Shown in pieces: positions 33,311-42,220 of a stretch of 64,000 nt of DNA. Origin of the DNA: Mesonia sediminis (GTDB taxonomy: Bacteria; Bacteroidota; Bacteroidia; Flavobacteriales; Flavobacteriaceae); assembly GCF_042684705.1 (NCBI RefSeq), contig NZ_JBHULZ010000041.1, positions 868,001 through 932,000 of the forward strand. Direction: 5' to 3'. Under the pieces are notes generated by a model. The model had not been told where the DNA came from, did no database searches, and saw nothing but the letters and a program-made list of their open reading frames with translations. The position numbers and the translations under genes were made by a program. Numbering within the stretch: the stretch's first letter is position 1; every line of letters begins with the position of its first letter.

Positions 33311-34042
33311 TTGAATAGACGTGATTTTATAAAAACCAGTATAGCATTGGCAGGTAGCTCTAGTTTACCATTCATCACTTATAGCCAGTTAATAGACAGT
33401 CAAGAACTTTTGGGTTTACGCAAGCCACTTTTAGTGGGAAGTAAGCATATGCTCAGAAAACAAGCTCATCTTGATTTTATGCGTATGAAAAAAGAAGCTA
33501 GAAAAGCAGGAATAATAATCCAAGCCGTATCTAGTTACCGAAGCTTTAATAGACAGAAAAGCATTTGGAATAAAAAATACAATCAGCTTATTAATCAAGG
33601 TCTATCCAAGGAAGCAAGTATTCATCGTATACTCGAATACTCCACTTTACCCGGCACTTCTCGTCATCATTGGGGAACGGAAATTGATATCGTTGATGCC
33701 ACTAAACCCTTCCCTAAAGAAATTTTAATTCAAAAAAACTATGAAACCCATGGTGTTTATCATTCTTTAAAATGCTGGATGGATGAACATAGCCAAAAAT
33801 ACAATTGGATGCTTACCTACCCCAACGAAACAAAGCGTACTGGCTTTTCTTATGAACCTTGGCATTATTCTTATCAACCTTTGAGTCAAGCCTATTTAAG
33901 CAAGTTTTTGAAAATTGATTTGGATGATTTTTACCTAAATAGAAAAGACATCAACGGTTTTGAAATGTTAAGCGCTGACTTACTCAACCAGTACGTCAAA
34001 ACGCACGTTCTAGGAGTAAATGAATTACTCTTACCCGATTGA
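33311..34042 (+). CDS. Tat-exported VanY-like D,D-carboxypeptidase
   Basis: A zinc peptidase of the VanY/LAS group acting on peptidoglycan stem peptides. The start is taken as TTG, which gives NRRDFIKTSIALAGSSSLPF, a Tat signal with twin Arg; a longer ATG start lies 15 codons upstream inside the preceding gene and would spoil the signal. The catalytic motifs SRHHWGTEIDIVD (His and Asp zinc ligands) and EPWHYSY (third His) are intact. With this start the protein has 243 residues. A tatA gene lies at about 26 kb. Confidence 0.87.
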   Translation: MNRRDFIKTSIALAGSSSLPFITYSQLIDSQELLGLRKPLLVGSKHMLRKQAHLDFMRMKKEARKAGIIIQAVSSYRSFNRQKSIWNKKYNQLINQGLSKEASIHRILEYSTLPGTSRHHWGTEIDIVDATKPFPKEILIQKNYETHGVYHSLKCWMDEHSQKYNWMLTYPNETKRTGFSYEPWHYSYQPLSQAYLSKFLKIDLDDFYLNRKDINGFEMLSADLLNQYVKTHVLGVNELLLPD

Positions 34043-34082
34043 TTTTACCTCAATAATTTAGTGTATTAGAATATATGTTATG

Positions 34083-34090
34083 TAAATTTG
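34083..34090 (+). promoter_or_regulatory. TAnnTTTG -7 box upstream of gpmI
   Basis: TAAATTTG ends 18 bases before the MSEK start codon, which supports that ATG over an upstream ATG overlapping the box. No -33 TTG at normal spacing. Confidence 0.5.
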
Positions 34091-34108
34091 TATAAAATTT
34101 CATCAAGT

Positions 34109-35617
34109 ATGTCAGAAAAAGCTATTTTACTCATTTTAGATGGATGGGGCCAAACACAAGATGCAAATGTTTCTGCAATTGAGCAGGCTAAAACCCCTTG
34201 CTTTGACCATTTAATTAAAAACTATCCCAACTCAAATATTAGGACAGACGGTGAACACGTAGGACTACCATCTGGCCAAATGGGTAATAGCGAGGTAGGT
34301 CATCTTAACCTTGGCGCAGGAAGAATTGTCTATCAAGATTTAGCTAAAATAAACAAAGCCGTAGCGAATAAATCTCTTCTTGATGAGCCTGTTCTTGAGC
34401 AAGCTTTTGATTACGCTGTAAAAAATGATAAATCCATTCATTTTTTAGGTTTGCTAAGTGATGGCGGAGTTCATTCGCATATCAATCATTTAAAAGGATT
34501 ATTAGAAGCTGCGCATAGTTTTGGCGTAACACGAAAACGGGTACACGCCTTTACCGATGGACGAGATGTCGATCCGCATTCAGCAAAATCTTATATTCAA
34601 GACTTAGATGCTACCCTTGAGAAAACAAACTCTTTATTAGCGTCTGTGATTGGGCGATATTATGCAATGGATAGAGATAAACGCTGGGAGCGTATAAAAA
34701 AAGCTTATGATTTATTGGTGTATGGGAAAGGCCATTTAACACATGACATTCTTAGCGCAATAGATCAAAGTTATAAAAATGATATAACCGATGAATTTTT
34801 GGAGCCTCATTTCTTAGCGCACAAAGCAGAAACACGCATTCAGGAAGGTGATGTAGTTATTTTCTTTAACTTTAGAACCGATCGCGGTAGACAGCTGACC
34901 CAAGTTTTATCTCAAGAAGAAAATCGTGAATATAACTTGAAGCCTTTGCCTTTGTATTATGTGACGATGACGCAATATGATGATAATTTTAAAAATATTA
35001 ATGTCGTTTTTTCAAAAGGCCATATAAAGGCCACACTGGGTGAGGCACTTTCTTTTATGGGCAAAACGCAATTGCGGGCGGCCGAAACAGAAAAATATCC
35101 GCATGTTACTTTTTTCTTCTCTGGCGGACGAGAAACACCATTCCCTGGAGAGGAACGCATACTGGTAAACTCTCCCCAAGTTGCAACCTATGACCTCAAA
35201 CCCGAAATGAGTGCCCCTGAGTTAACTGAAAGTTTAGTAGACCGTATACAAGAAAATGACATCGATTTCTTTTGCATTAATTTTGCCAATCCAGATATGG
35301 TGGGTCATACAGGAAGTCTACCAGCCGCCATTAAAGCTTGTGAAACGGTAGACACCTGTTTGAGTAAGATAATTGAGGCTGCCAAAGAAAATTACCATAT
35401 TTTGGTACTTGCTGATCATGGGAATTGCGAAAAAATGAAAAATGAAGATGGAAGTCCGAACACCTCACATACTACCAACCCTGTACCTTGCATTCTTATT
35501 TCAAATAAATCAAAAAAATTAAAAGACGGCATTTTGGGAGATATAGCTCCTACTATTCTCGACCTAATGCAATTAGACAAACCAGAATTAATGACCCAAC
35601 AATCACTTTTAATCTAA
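34109..35617 (+). CDS. gpmI: 2,3-bisphosphoglycerate-independent phosphoglycerate mutase
   Basis: Interconverts 3- and 2-phosphoglycerate in glycolysis, using two Mn ions. Asp11 (LDGWG) and the phosphoserine Ser61 (QMGNSEVGHLNLGAGR) are in place, as are FTDGRDVDPHSA, FFNFRTDRGRQLT, FFCINFANPDMVGHTG and ADHGNCE. 502 residues from MSEK, normal length. The stop shares its last base with the start of the thioredoxin-like gene. Confidence 0.95.
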   Translation: MSEKAILLILDGWGQTQDANVSAIEQAKTPCFDHLIKNYPNSNIRTDGEHVGLPSGQMGNSEVGHLNLGAGRIVYQDLAKINKAVANKSLLDEPVLEQAFDYAVKNDKSIHFLGLLSDGGVHSHINHLKGLLEAAHSFGVTRKRVHAFTDGRDVDPHSAKSYIQDLDATLEKTNSLLASVIGRYYAMDRDKRWERIKKAYDLLVYGKGHLTHDILSAIDQSYKNDITDEFLEPHFLAHKAETRIQEGDVVIFFNFRTDRGRQLTQVLSQEENREYNLKPLPLYYVTMTQYDDNFKNINVVFSKGHIKATLGEALSFMGKTQLRAAETEKYPHVTFFFSGGRETPFPGEERILVNSPQVATYDLKPEMSAPELTESLVDRIQENDIDFFCINFANPDMVGHTGSLPAAIKACETVDTCLSKIIEAAKENYHILVLADHGNCEKMKNEDGSPNTSHTTNPVPCILISNKSKKLKDGILGDIAPTILDLMQLDKPELMTQQSLLI

Positions 35618-36171
35618 TGAAAAAAACAATCTTACTTCTAGCCTCACTTGCCCTTTGGTCTTGTGGAACCGCTACAAAGAATACAATTCAAGAAACTCAA
35701 ACAGAAGCGACTAGTTATAAAGACTTAAACAATTACGCTTTTACCGGTGATTTTGAGGTAGAAGACATCAAACATTCAAAACACAAAGCTTGGTTTGAAG
35801 CTGGATATACTAATTTTAAGCTTAGCGAATCAGAGAAGAAAACACTTAAAAAGCACCTTAAGAAATATGAAATTATTGGTTTTATTGGAACTTGGTGCCC
35901 AGATAGTAAGAGAGAATATCCTAAACTTATAAAATTACTCGACGAAGTTGACTTTGAGTCAGAAGATTTTAAAATTTATGCGGTTAACCGAATGAAAAAA
36001 ACAAGTGAGGGTATAGAGCAAAAATTCAACATCAGGTATGTGCCTACATTCATTTTTATCAATAAAAAAACCGGAGAAGAGACAGGCCGATATGTTGAAA
36101 GACCAAATGAGAATTTTATAAAAGACATCATTCAAATCGTTACCCAACAAAATTACACCCCTTATCGTTAA
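35617..36171 (+). CDS. Thioredoxin-fold lipoprotein with CPDS active site
   Basis: A 184-residue lipoprotein (Cys16 in LALWSCG) with a thioredoxin fold: IIGFIGTWCPDSKREYPKL, then YAVNRMKK, and the cis-Pro region RYVPTFIFI. The active site reads C94-P-D-S97, so the second cysteine of CxxC is replaced by Ser, seen in a recognisable flavobacterial group. That argues for a monothiol or non-redox role at the cell envelope. It begins with the TAATG overlap from gpmI and is followed 4 bases later by the HAD gene. Confidence 0.88.
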   Translation: MKKTILLLASLALWSCGTATKNTIQETQTEATSYKDLNNYAFTGDFEVEDIKHSKHKAWFEAGYTNFKLSESEKKTLKKHLKKYEIIGFIGTWCPDSKREYPKLIKLLDEVDFESEDFKIYAVNRMKKTSEGIEQKFNIRYVPTFIFINKKTGEETGRYVERPNENFIKDIIQIVTQQNYTPYR

Positions 36172-36175
36172 AATA

Positions 36176-36583
36176 ATGAGCAACAGTAAATCGCTTATCA
36201 TAGCCGTTGATTTTGACGGCACCATTGTAGAAAATAAATACCCTGGTATAGGCAAACCTAAAATGTTTGCCTTTGAAACCTTAAAAAAACTACAAAAAAA
36301 AGGACATCGATTGATTTTATGGACCTACCGTTACGGCAGAGAGTTACAAGAAGCGGTAGATTTTTGCGAGAAGAACGGTCTCACGTTTTATGCGGTTAAC
36401 CAGAGTTTCCCTGAAGAGGAATATGATGCTGTAGTAAGCAGAAAAATAAATGCCGACTTATTTATAGATGACAGAAATATAGGTGGTTTTTTAGGCTGGG
36501 GAGAAATTTATCAACTACTATTCAAAGAAAAACCACGAAACCATAGTAAGAGTAAAGGGTGGTTTTCATTTTTAAAGAAATAA
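36176..36583 (+). CDS. BT0820-like HAD-family phosphatase
   Basis: A compact 135-residue HAD protein. The nucleophile motif is DFDGT (Asp12 and Asp14), followed by LILWTYRYGREL and the Asp pair at LFIDDRNIGG. No cap domain is visible, as in the small BT0820 group. Substrate unknown. It follows the thioredoxin-like gene by 4 bases and is followed by map after 3, so all four genes are likely read together. Confidence 0.86.
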   Translation: MSNSKSLIIAVDFDGTIVENKYPGIGKPKMFAFETLKKLQKKGHRLILWTYRYGRELQEAVDFCEKNGLTFYAVNQSFPEEEYDAVVSRKINADLFIDDRNIGGFLGWGEIYQLLFKEKPRNHSKSKGWFSFLKK

Positions 36584-36586
36584 AAT

Positions 36587-37411
36587 ATGATTATACCAAA
36601 AAGCAAAGAAGAAATTGAGTTAATGCGCGAAAGTGCTCTTGTGGTTTCCAGAACACTTGGTGTGCTAGCAGAACATGTAAAGCCAGGTGTAACCACCTTG
36701 GAGTTAGATAAAATAGCCGAAGAGTATATTCGCTCACAAGATGCTGTACCGGGGTTTTTAGGCCTATATGATTTTCCAAACACGCTTTGTATGAGTCCAA
36801 ATGCCCAAGTGGTTCATGGAATACCAAATGACGAACCCTTAAAGGAAGGTGACATCATTTCTATAGATTGCGGAGCGGTAAAAAATGGTTATTATGGCGA
36901 TCACGCCTACACGTTTAAAGTAGGGCAAGTAAGCCCTGAGGTCGAAAAACTGTTGCAAGTAACTAAAGAGTCGCTTTACCAAGGCTTAAGAGAATTTAAA
37001 ATAGGGAATCGCGTAGGCGATGTAGGCTATGCGATTCAAAACTATGCAGAAAAACACGGGTATGGCGTAGTACGTGAATTGGTAGGCCATGGTATAGGTA
37101 AAACCATGCACGAAGACCCTGAAATGCCTAACTATGGAAGAAGAGGGCGAGGAAAAAAATTTGTAGAAGGAATGGTTGTGGCCATAGAACCTATGATCAA
37201 TATGGGTAGTAAAAGGATTATCCAATTAAAAGATGGCTGGACGATACTTACCAAAGACGGATTGCCTAGTGCTCACTTTGAGCATGATGTGGCTTTAGTT
37301 GATGGTAAGCCACAGTTATTATCTACCTTTGACTATATTTATGAAGCCTTAGGTATTAGTAGTGAAGAAGAGAACGAATTTAAGAAAGTAACTAATACCA
37401 CTAAAGCCTAA
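36587..37411 (+). CDS. map: Methionine aminopeptidase, type I
   Basis: Removes the N-terminal Met from new proteins. All metal ligands are visible: Asp in SIDCGAV, Asp in YYGDHAYTF, His in VGHGIGKTMHEDP, Glu in AIEPM and Glu in HFEHDVAL; the substrate His is in VVHGIPND. 274 residues, normal, with no zinc-finger extension (type Ia). It is followed 6 bases later by the methyltransferase gene. Confidence 0.95.
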   Translation: MIIPKSKEEIELMRESALVVSRTLGVLAEHVKPGVTTLELDKIAEEYIRSQDAVPGFLGLYDFPNTLCMSPNAQVVHGIPNDEPLKEGDIISIDCGAVKNGYYGDHAYTFKVGQVSPEVEKLLQVTKESLYQGLREFKIGNRVGDVGYAIQNYAEKHGYGVVRELVGHGIGKTMHEDPEMPNYGRRGRGKKFVEGMVVAIEPMINMGSKRIIQLKDGWTILTKDGLPSAHFEHDVALVDGKPQLLSTFDYIYEALGISSEEENEFKKVTNTTKA

Positions 37412-37417
37412 AAAACA

Positions 37418-38173
37418 ATGATTAAATGGATACTCAATAACGTACCTAGACCGCTACTTATCAAAGCAAGTTATGTAGCCAGGCCGTTTTTGAGTATTCT
37501 TTTAAGAGGCTCTACTTTTACAGATCCGATAGATGGTAAATCATTCAAACGTTTTTTACCCTATGGTTATGGGAAAACTCGAGCAAATGTTTTGTCTCCA
37601 TCAACCCTGTCTTTAGAACGCCACCGATTGCTATGGTTGTACCTTAAACGCGAAACCGATTTCTTTAGTATGCCGCGCAAAATGTTACATGTCGCACCAG
37701 AGCAAGCCTTTTATCATCGATTTAAAAATTTACCACATTTAAATTATACCACTACCGATTTAGAGTCTCCTCTAGCCGATGTAAAGGCAGATATATGTAA
37801 TCTCCCTTTTGCAGACAACCATTTTGAGGTTATTTTTTGTAATCACGTACTAGAACACATACCCGATGATACCAAAGCTATGCAAGAGTTATATCGTGTT
37901 TTAAAACCCGGTGGTTTCGCTATTCTTCAGGTACCACAAGATATTTATAGTGAAAAAACTTTTGAAGATGACACAATAACCGACCCGAAAAAGAGAGCTG
38001 AGATTTTTGGACAATATGACCATGTTCGAGTATACGGCAAAGATTATTTTGACAGATTGTCTAAGATCGGGTTCAAGGTACAGCCTATTCACTATGCACA
38101 ACAATTAAGCATAGGCGAAGTACAGAAATTCTGTTTAGATCCCAAAGAGATTTTACCCTTGGTTTATAAATAA
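37418..38173 (+). CDS. Class I SAM-dependent methyltransferase
   Basis: A 251-residue methyltransferase. The SAM-binding part is MLHVAPEQAFYHRF (degenerate glycine loop), YTTTDLESPLADVKADICNLPF, FEVIFCNHVLEHIPDD and ELYRVLKPGGFAILQVP. The N-terminal 80 residues have a short hydrophobic segment (LLIKASYVARPFLSILLRG) and may sit on the membrane. Substrate unknown. It converges on apbE, the two stops being adjacent with no spacer. Confidence 0.87.
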   Translation: MIKWILNNVPRPLLIKASYVARPFLSILLRGSTFTDPIDGKSFKRFLPYGYGKTRANVLSPSTLSLERHRLLWLYLKRETDFFSMPRKMLHVAPEQAFYHRFKNLPHLNYTTTDLESPLADVKADICNLPFADNHFEVIFCNHVLEHIPDDTKAMQELYRVLKPGGFAILQVPQDIYSEKTFEDDTITDPKKRAEIFGQYDHVRVYGKDYFDRLSKIGFKVQPIHYAQQLSIGEVQKFCLDPKEILPLVYK

Positions 38174-39175
38174 TCAATTCACCAAGCGCTCTTTAAACGA
38201 TTGGGTCATATACTCCCTTTGTTTGCCTAAACTATCGATATAAGTGAAGTAAGCAGCCTTTATGCCGTTCTCCTGCTTAAGAAAAGATAGTGCTTTCTTT
38301 TTTCCCATTGCCATTATACTTGTAGCGTACGCATCGGCTTTGGCGCAATTTGCTGCGATTATTGATGCGCTGGTCACTTGCGTAGTTTTTGCTTGACCAG
38401 TTCTAGGATTTATGGTATGCACATATTTTTTTCCGCTAAGACTATCTACCCAAAACTTTCGGTAATTACCAGAAGAGGCCAAGGCCTCGTTTTTAAGTTT
38501 GAGCTTATATTGATAGCTCCTATTATCTAAATCAGAATCTATTCCTTCCACTCCAACTATCCAATCGGCATTTTTATTCAGGTTTTTGCCACGCGTAACA
38601 ATTTCACCACCAAGCTCAACCAAATAATTTTCGATGCCTTGTTGGTTCAAAAAATCAGCGATGAGATCAATACCGTAGCCTTTGGCAATAGCATTAAAAT
38701 CAATATAGATATTGGGATTTACTTTACGGATTTGATTTTGTTCTGTTAAGCTTATTTTTTCAAAACCTGTTAACATCAACAAAGAATCTATTGTATGTTG
38801 CGAAAGGTCGTTTAATGCCGGACTGGTTCCAAATCCATAAGCATTTCTTAGGGCGCCAACAGTGGGATCAAAATAACCATCGGTTTCTTGGTGAATTCTC
38901 TTCGAAAGTTTAAATACTTCCGTAAAGATAAAATCAACCACTATAGTACTATCCCCTTTATTCACGCGTGAAATATCGCTAGTTTCCAAATAAGTACTAA
39001 CCGATTGATTAACTCGATTTATAATACTATCAATTTGGGATTTTTCTACTGCTTTTTTTTGGGTATTGATAAAATACCGTGTACCAAAAGCATCGCCTGT
39101 AATAATAAATTCTTGTTGCTGTGGCGCTTGACAGGCAGCTAAAAGGCATGCCAAAATTAAATAAATATACCTCAT
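38174..39175 (-). CDS. apbE: FAD:protein FMN transferase, lipoprotein ApbE
   Basis: Attaches FMN covalently to Thr of flavoproteins such as NqrB and NqrC. The 333-residue protein is a lipoprotein (Cys15 in CLLAACQ) with the conserved SRVNKGD (FAD contact), DPTVGALRNAYGFG, IDFNAIAKGYGID, NYLVELGGEIVTRG, SSGNYRKF and HTINPRTGQ motifs. Its place two genes from the nqr operon fits maturation of that complex. Overlaps the preceding small gene by 4 bases (ATGA). Confidence 0.95.
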   Translation of the reverse strand: MRYIYLILACLLAACQAPQQQEFIITGDAFGTRYFINTQKKAVEKSQIDSIINRVNQSVSTYLETSDISRVNKGDSTIVVDFIFTEVFKLSKRIHQETDGYFDPTVGALRNAYGFGTSPALNDLSQHTIDSLLMLTGFEKISLTEQNQIRKVNPNIYIDFNAIAKGYGIDLIADFLNQQGIENYLVELGGEIVTRGKNLNKNADWIVGVEGIDSDLDNRSYQYKLKLKNEALASSGNYRKFWVDSLSGKKYVHTINPRTGQAKTTQVTSASIIAANCAKADAYATSIMAMGKKKALSFLKQENGIKAAYFTYIDSLGKQREYMTQSFKERLVN

Positions 39176-39531
39176 ACTTTTTTTATACCAGGATAGAGTA
39201 AACTATAAGCTTCATCTTTCACCACGGGGCGTTCAAAATCATCACCATGCCCAAGACCAACAGGAGCGTAATAGGTGTCGGCCTCAAACTTTAAAGCGTG
39301 ATCTTTTATTTTTTGCATAAGTTCCTTATCCATTTCAGAAACCTTTTGGGGATGACAAATTGCACGAACAACCACAAAGCTCATTTGCTTTTCTTTTTGA
39401 ATAACAAATTGTGGGTTCTTTTTTAATTTAGAATTAACCGCTAAAAATTCAAATCCTAGTTTTTCTAAATCTTTCCCTACTATATTCATAGCAAGTTGAT
39501 GCAATTCTTGTTCTGTTAGCTCTTCTTTCAT
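39172..39531 (-). CDS. Small conserved protein coupled to apbE
   Basis: A 119-residue soluble alpha/beta protein: TEQELHQLAMNIVGKDLEKLGFEFLAVNSKLKKNPQFV, a strand VVRAIC and the C-terminal YYAPVGLGHGDDFERPV. Automatic annotation in flavobacteria often calls such a protein an Nqr subunit F, but it has none of the NqrF iron-sulfur, FAD or NADH domains. Translational coupling to apbE suggests a helper for flavinylation or for Nqr; that is inference. Otherwise unknown. Confidence 0.72.
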   Translation of the reverse strand: MKEELTEQELHQLAMNIVGKDLEKLGFEFLAVNSKLKKNPQFVIQKEKQMSFVVVRAICHPQKVSEMDKELMQKIKDHALKFEADTYYAPVGLGHGDDFERPVVKDEAYSLLYPGIKKV

Positions 39532-39654
39532 ACCCCAAAAATACTACATTTTGCTCAATGTCAAAACCTGAACCAAAATAAAGAGAATGTTAAAACAACC
39601 TTCTAATTATCAGTATTTTATGTTTTTTATTTATCTTAAAAGAAAAAATAATAA

Positions 39655-40080
39655 ATGGCATTTAAAAGAAGAACAGAGAAAGCGATAAATAGATTATATA
39701 CTGCTTTTCATAAAGGAGAATTACATCCTAATTGCCACTGTAAATGTGCGGTGGGAAATATCTTAAATCAAGCCGATTTCTGGGCCGCTTTCAGCGATAG
39801 CGTAGGAGAAAAGAATTTGAGTTATGTAGGGAGGGTAAACCAATTACTTGGAAGAAGGTTTGAGGGCTTTACCCCTCAAGAATTGCTTGATATAGAAGCT
39901 GTGTTTTTAAAACGGCTAAGATTTGAAGCAACTGGAAAATTTAGTTACAATCAAGATGATTTGTTTTATGGATTAGAAGCGGTTATCAAGTATTTATGCA
40001 AACTCGATCATGAGCCTAATTTACTTTGCATTGAAGAACTATTGGATTATCAACCGAAAAAGACTAGCCTTTTGGTATAA
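39655..40080 (+). CDS. Cysteine-cluster protein beside nqr (141 aa)
   Basis: A 141-residue soluble helical protein, with an N-terminal CxCxC cluster (ELHPNCHCKCAVGN, Cys27, 29 and 31) suited to binding a metal or iron-sulfur centre. Further cysteines lie near the C-terminus (CKLDHEPNLLC). Related proteins in flavobacteria are, I recall, often mislabelled as Nqr subunit F; no NqrF domain is present. It runs divergent from the apbE pair and convergent with nqrF, sharing a bidirectional terminator with the latter. Role unknown, possibly assembly of the Nqr metal site. Confidence 0.75.
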   Translation: MAFKRRTEKAINRLYTAFHKGELHPNCHCKCAVGNILNQADFWAAFSDSVGEKNLSYVGRVNQLLGRRFEGFTPQELLDIEAVFLKRLRFEATGKFSYNQDDLFYGLEAVIKYLCKLDHEPNLLCIEELLDYQPKKTSLLV

Positions 40081-40083
40081 AAA

Positions 40084-40112
40084 AAGCCTTTTCAATTTAA
40101 TGAAAAGGCCTT
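40084..40112. terminator. Bidirectional terminator between cysteine-cluster gene and nqrF
   Basis: CCTTTTCA and TGAAAAGG form the stem core, extended by flanking AAG/CTT, in the short gap between two convergent genes. A-run on the left and TTATATA on the right give T-rich tails on each strand. Confidence 0.75.
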
Positions 40113-40133
40113 ATATACATTATTAATGATGGT

Positions 40134-41438
40134 TTATCCACCAAAATCATCAAATCTGATATTCTCATCTGGAATACCGAAGTCTTCCCCCATTTTTTGA
40201 ACCGCCTGGTTCATCAATGGAGGTCCACAGAAATACAATTCAATTTCTTCTGGCTCATCATGTTTTGATAAGTATTGATCTATTACTACTTGGTGAATAA
40301 ATCCTACAAACCCATCCCCTTCAGCATGAATATCTTCTTTCACCTTCCAATTATCCTCTTCTAAAGGTTCAGACAAGGCTAGGTAAAACTTAAAGTTCGG
40401 GAAATCGCGTTCTAATTCTCTAAAGTGCTCGATGTAGAACAACTCGCGTTTAGATCTACCACCGTACCAATAAGTCACTTTTCTTCCTGTTTTTAAGGTT
40501 TTGAATAGGTGATATAAATGCGATCGCATTGGGGCCATACCAGCTCCTCCACCAACATAAAGCATTTCTGCCTCAGATTCGTTGATAAAGAATTCACCGT
40601 AAGGGCCAGATATAGTTACTTTGTCACCTTTTTTACAGTTAAAAATATAACTTGAAGCCACACCAGGATTAACATTCATCCATTGATTTTTGGCACGATC
40701 CCAAGGTGGAGTAGCAATACGCACATTAAGCATAATTTCTCTTCCTTCGGCTGGGTAAGAAGCCATAGAATAAGCTCTTTCTACAGTTTCTGTATTTTTC
40801 ATCACCAATGGCCATAATCCAAACTTATCCCACTCTTCTTGGAACTTATCTGGAGTTTCATGTTCTTCTGGGTGAGCTGTGATATCAATATCTTTATAAT
40901 TGATTTCACAAGGAGGAATCTCAATTTGAATATACCCTCCTGCCTTATAATTCATATCTTCAGGAATCTCAACTACAAACTCCTTAATAAACGAGGCTAC
41001 ATTATAATTACGTACTACAGTTGCCTCCCATTTCTTAATTCCAAACACCTCTTCTGGTATATGGATATTCATATCTTGTTTTACCTTTACTTGGCAAGAA
41101 AGCCTTGCTCCTTCTTGCAATTCTTTTCTAGTAAAGTGAGGCGTTTCGGTAGGTAGGGCTTCACCACCACCTTCTAAAACATGGCATTCGCATTGTATAC
41201 ATGTACCACCACCACCACAAGCGGAAGGTAAAAATATTTTTTCTTTACCCAAGGTAGATAATAGGGTTCCTCCAGAATCTACCTCTATCTTCTTCTCATC
41301 ATTTATGGTTATAGTAACCGGACCAGAAGGGGATAACTTTTGTTTTGTAAAAAGCAGTAATGCGACAAGCAGTAGAATTAAAACTAAAAAAGCTACTACG
41401 GTGGCAACTACTACGCCAATTGTACTTGCTAAAAACAT
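40134..41438 (-). CDS. nqrF: Na+-translocating NADH:quinone reductase subunit F
   Basis: Entry point of electrons from NADH. One N-terminal membrane helix (residues 1-30), then a 2Fe-2S ferredoxin domain with PSACGGGGTCIQCECHV, an FAD domain (ERAYSMASYP) and an NADH domain (YVGGGAGMAPMRSHLYHL, WYGGRSKRELFY, YFCGPPLMNQAV). 434 residues; the family is about 407. Last gene of the nqr operon, one base after nqrE. Confidence 0.96.
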   Translation of the reverse strand: MFLASTIGVVVATVVAFLVLILLLVALLLFTKQKLSPSGPVTITINDEKKIEVDSGGTLLSTLGKEKIFLPSACGGGGTCIQCECHVLEGGGEALPTETPHFTRKELQEGARLSCQVKVKQDMNIHIPEEVFGIKKWEATVVRNYNVASFIKEFVVEIPEDMNYKAGGYIQIEIPPCEINYKDIDITAHPEEHETPDKFQEEWDKFGLWPLVMKNTETVERAYSMASYPAEGREIMLNVRIATPPWDRAKNQWMNVNPGVASSYIFNCKKGDKVTISGPYGEFFINESEAEMLYVGGGAGMAPMRSHLYHLFKTLKTGRKVTYWYGGRSKRELFYIEHFRELERDFPNFKFYLALSEPLEEDNWKVKEDIHAEGDGFVGFIHQVVIDQYLSKHDEPEEIELYFCGPPLMNQAVQKMGEDFGIPDENIRFDDFGG

Positions 41439-41439
41439 A

Positions 41440-42183
41440 CTATTCTTGGTTGTTTAAATCTGACACCACTAAGGTTTCAGCAGTTGGGTTAGTATTTTCT
41501 TTTTCTTCTTCAAGCATACCTACGCTATTCTCTTGACTTGGTTCTAAAGAAGTAGTTTCTTCATCACCACCAGTTAACATACCACCAAAGCTCATAAAGC
41601 CAATAGCCATCAAACCAGTAATAATAAAAGTAATCCCAAGACCACGAAGTGGAGCGGGAACGTTGCTATATCTAATTTTCTCACGAATTGCAGCAATAGC
41701 TACAATTGCCAAGAACCAACCAATACCACTACTAAAACCATAGTTCAAAGCTAAATCTATAGAAGCAATGTCTCTGGATTGCATAAACAAAGAACCTCCT
41801 AAAATTGCACAGTTAACGGCGATTAACGGCAAGAAAATTCCTAAAGAGTTATAAAGTGAAGGTGAAAATTTCTCAACGATTATTTCTACCAATTGAACCA
41901 TGGTTGCTATGGTAGCAATAAATAAAATAAACGATAAGAAACTCAAGTCATAATCTGCATATTCTGGGCCCAACCATGTAAGTGCACCTTCTTGTAAAAT
42001 ATACTGGTCTAACAACCAGTTTAAAGGTACGGTAACGGTTAATACAAATATTACCGCAGCCCCTAGACCTACTGCTGTACTTACCTTTTTAGATACAGCT
42101 AAGTAAGAACACATTCCCAAGAAATAGGCAAATACCATATTATCTACGAAAATGGATTTAAAAAATAATTCTAAATGTTCCAT
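41440..42183 (-). CDS. nqrE: Na+-translocating NADH:quinone reductase subunit E, with acidic tail
   Basis: Six-helix membrane subunit. The Cys in GMCSYLAV and the Cys in AVNCAILGG are the half-site ligands of the Fe centre shared with NqrD. Family members are about 200 residues long, whereas this has 247: residues about 205-247 form an acidic, Glu/Thr-rich hydrophilic tail (GGDEETTSLEPSQENS, EEEKENTNPTAETL) after the last helix. Follows nqrD by 37 bases and precedes nqrF by 1. Confidence 0.95.
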   Translation of the reverse strand: MEHLELFFKSIFVDNMVFAYFLGMCSYLAVSKKVSTAVGLGAAVIFVLTVTVPLNWLLDQYILQEGALTWLGPEYADYDLSFLSFILFIATIATMVQLVEIIVEKFSPSLYNSLGIFLPLIAVNCAILGGSLFMQSRDIASIDLALNYGFSSGIGWFLAIVAIAAIREKIRYSNVPAPLRGLGITFIITGLMAIGFMSFGGMLTGGDEETTSLEPSQENSVGMLEEEKENTNPTAETLVVSDLNNQE

Positions 42184-42220
42184 AATAAATTTTTTACTGA
42201 ATTATTCGCGTAACGAATTA

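Noticed and set aside
39172..39531. NqrF paralogue
   Set aside because: Too short and lacks iron-sulfur, FAD and NADH motifs. The true NqrF is at 40134-41438.
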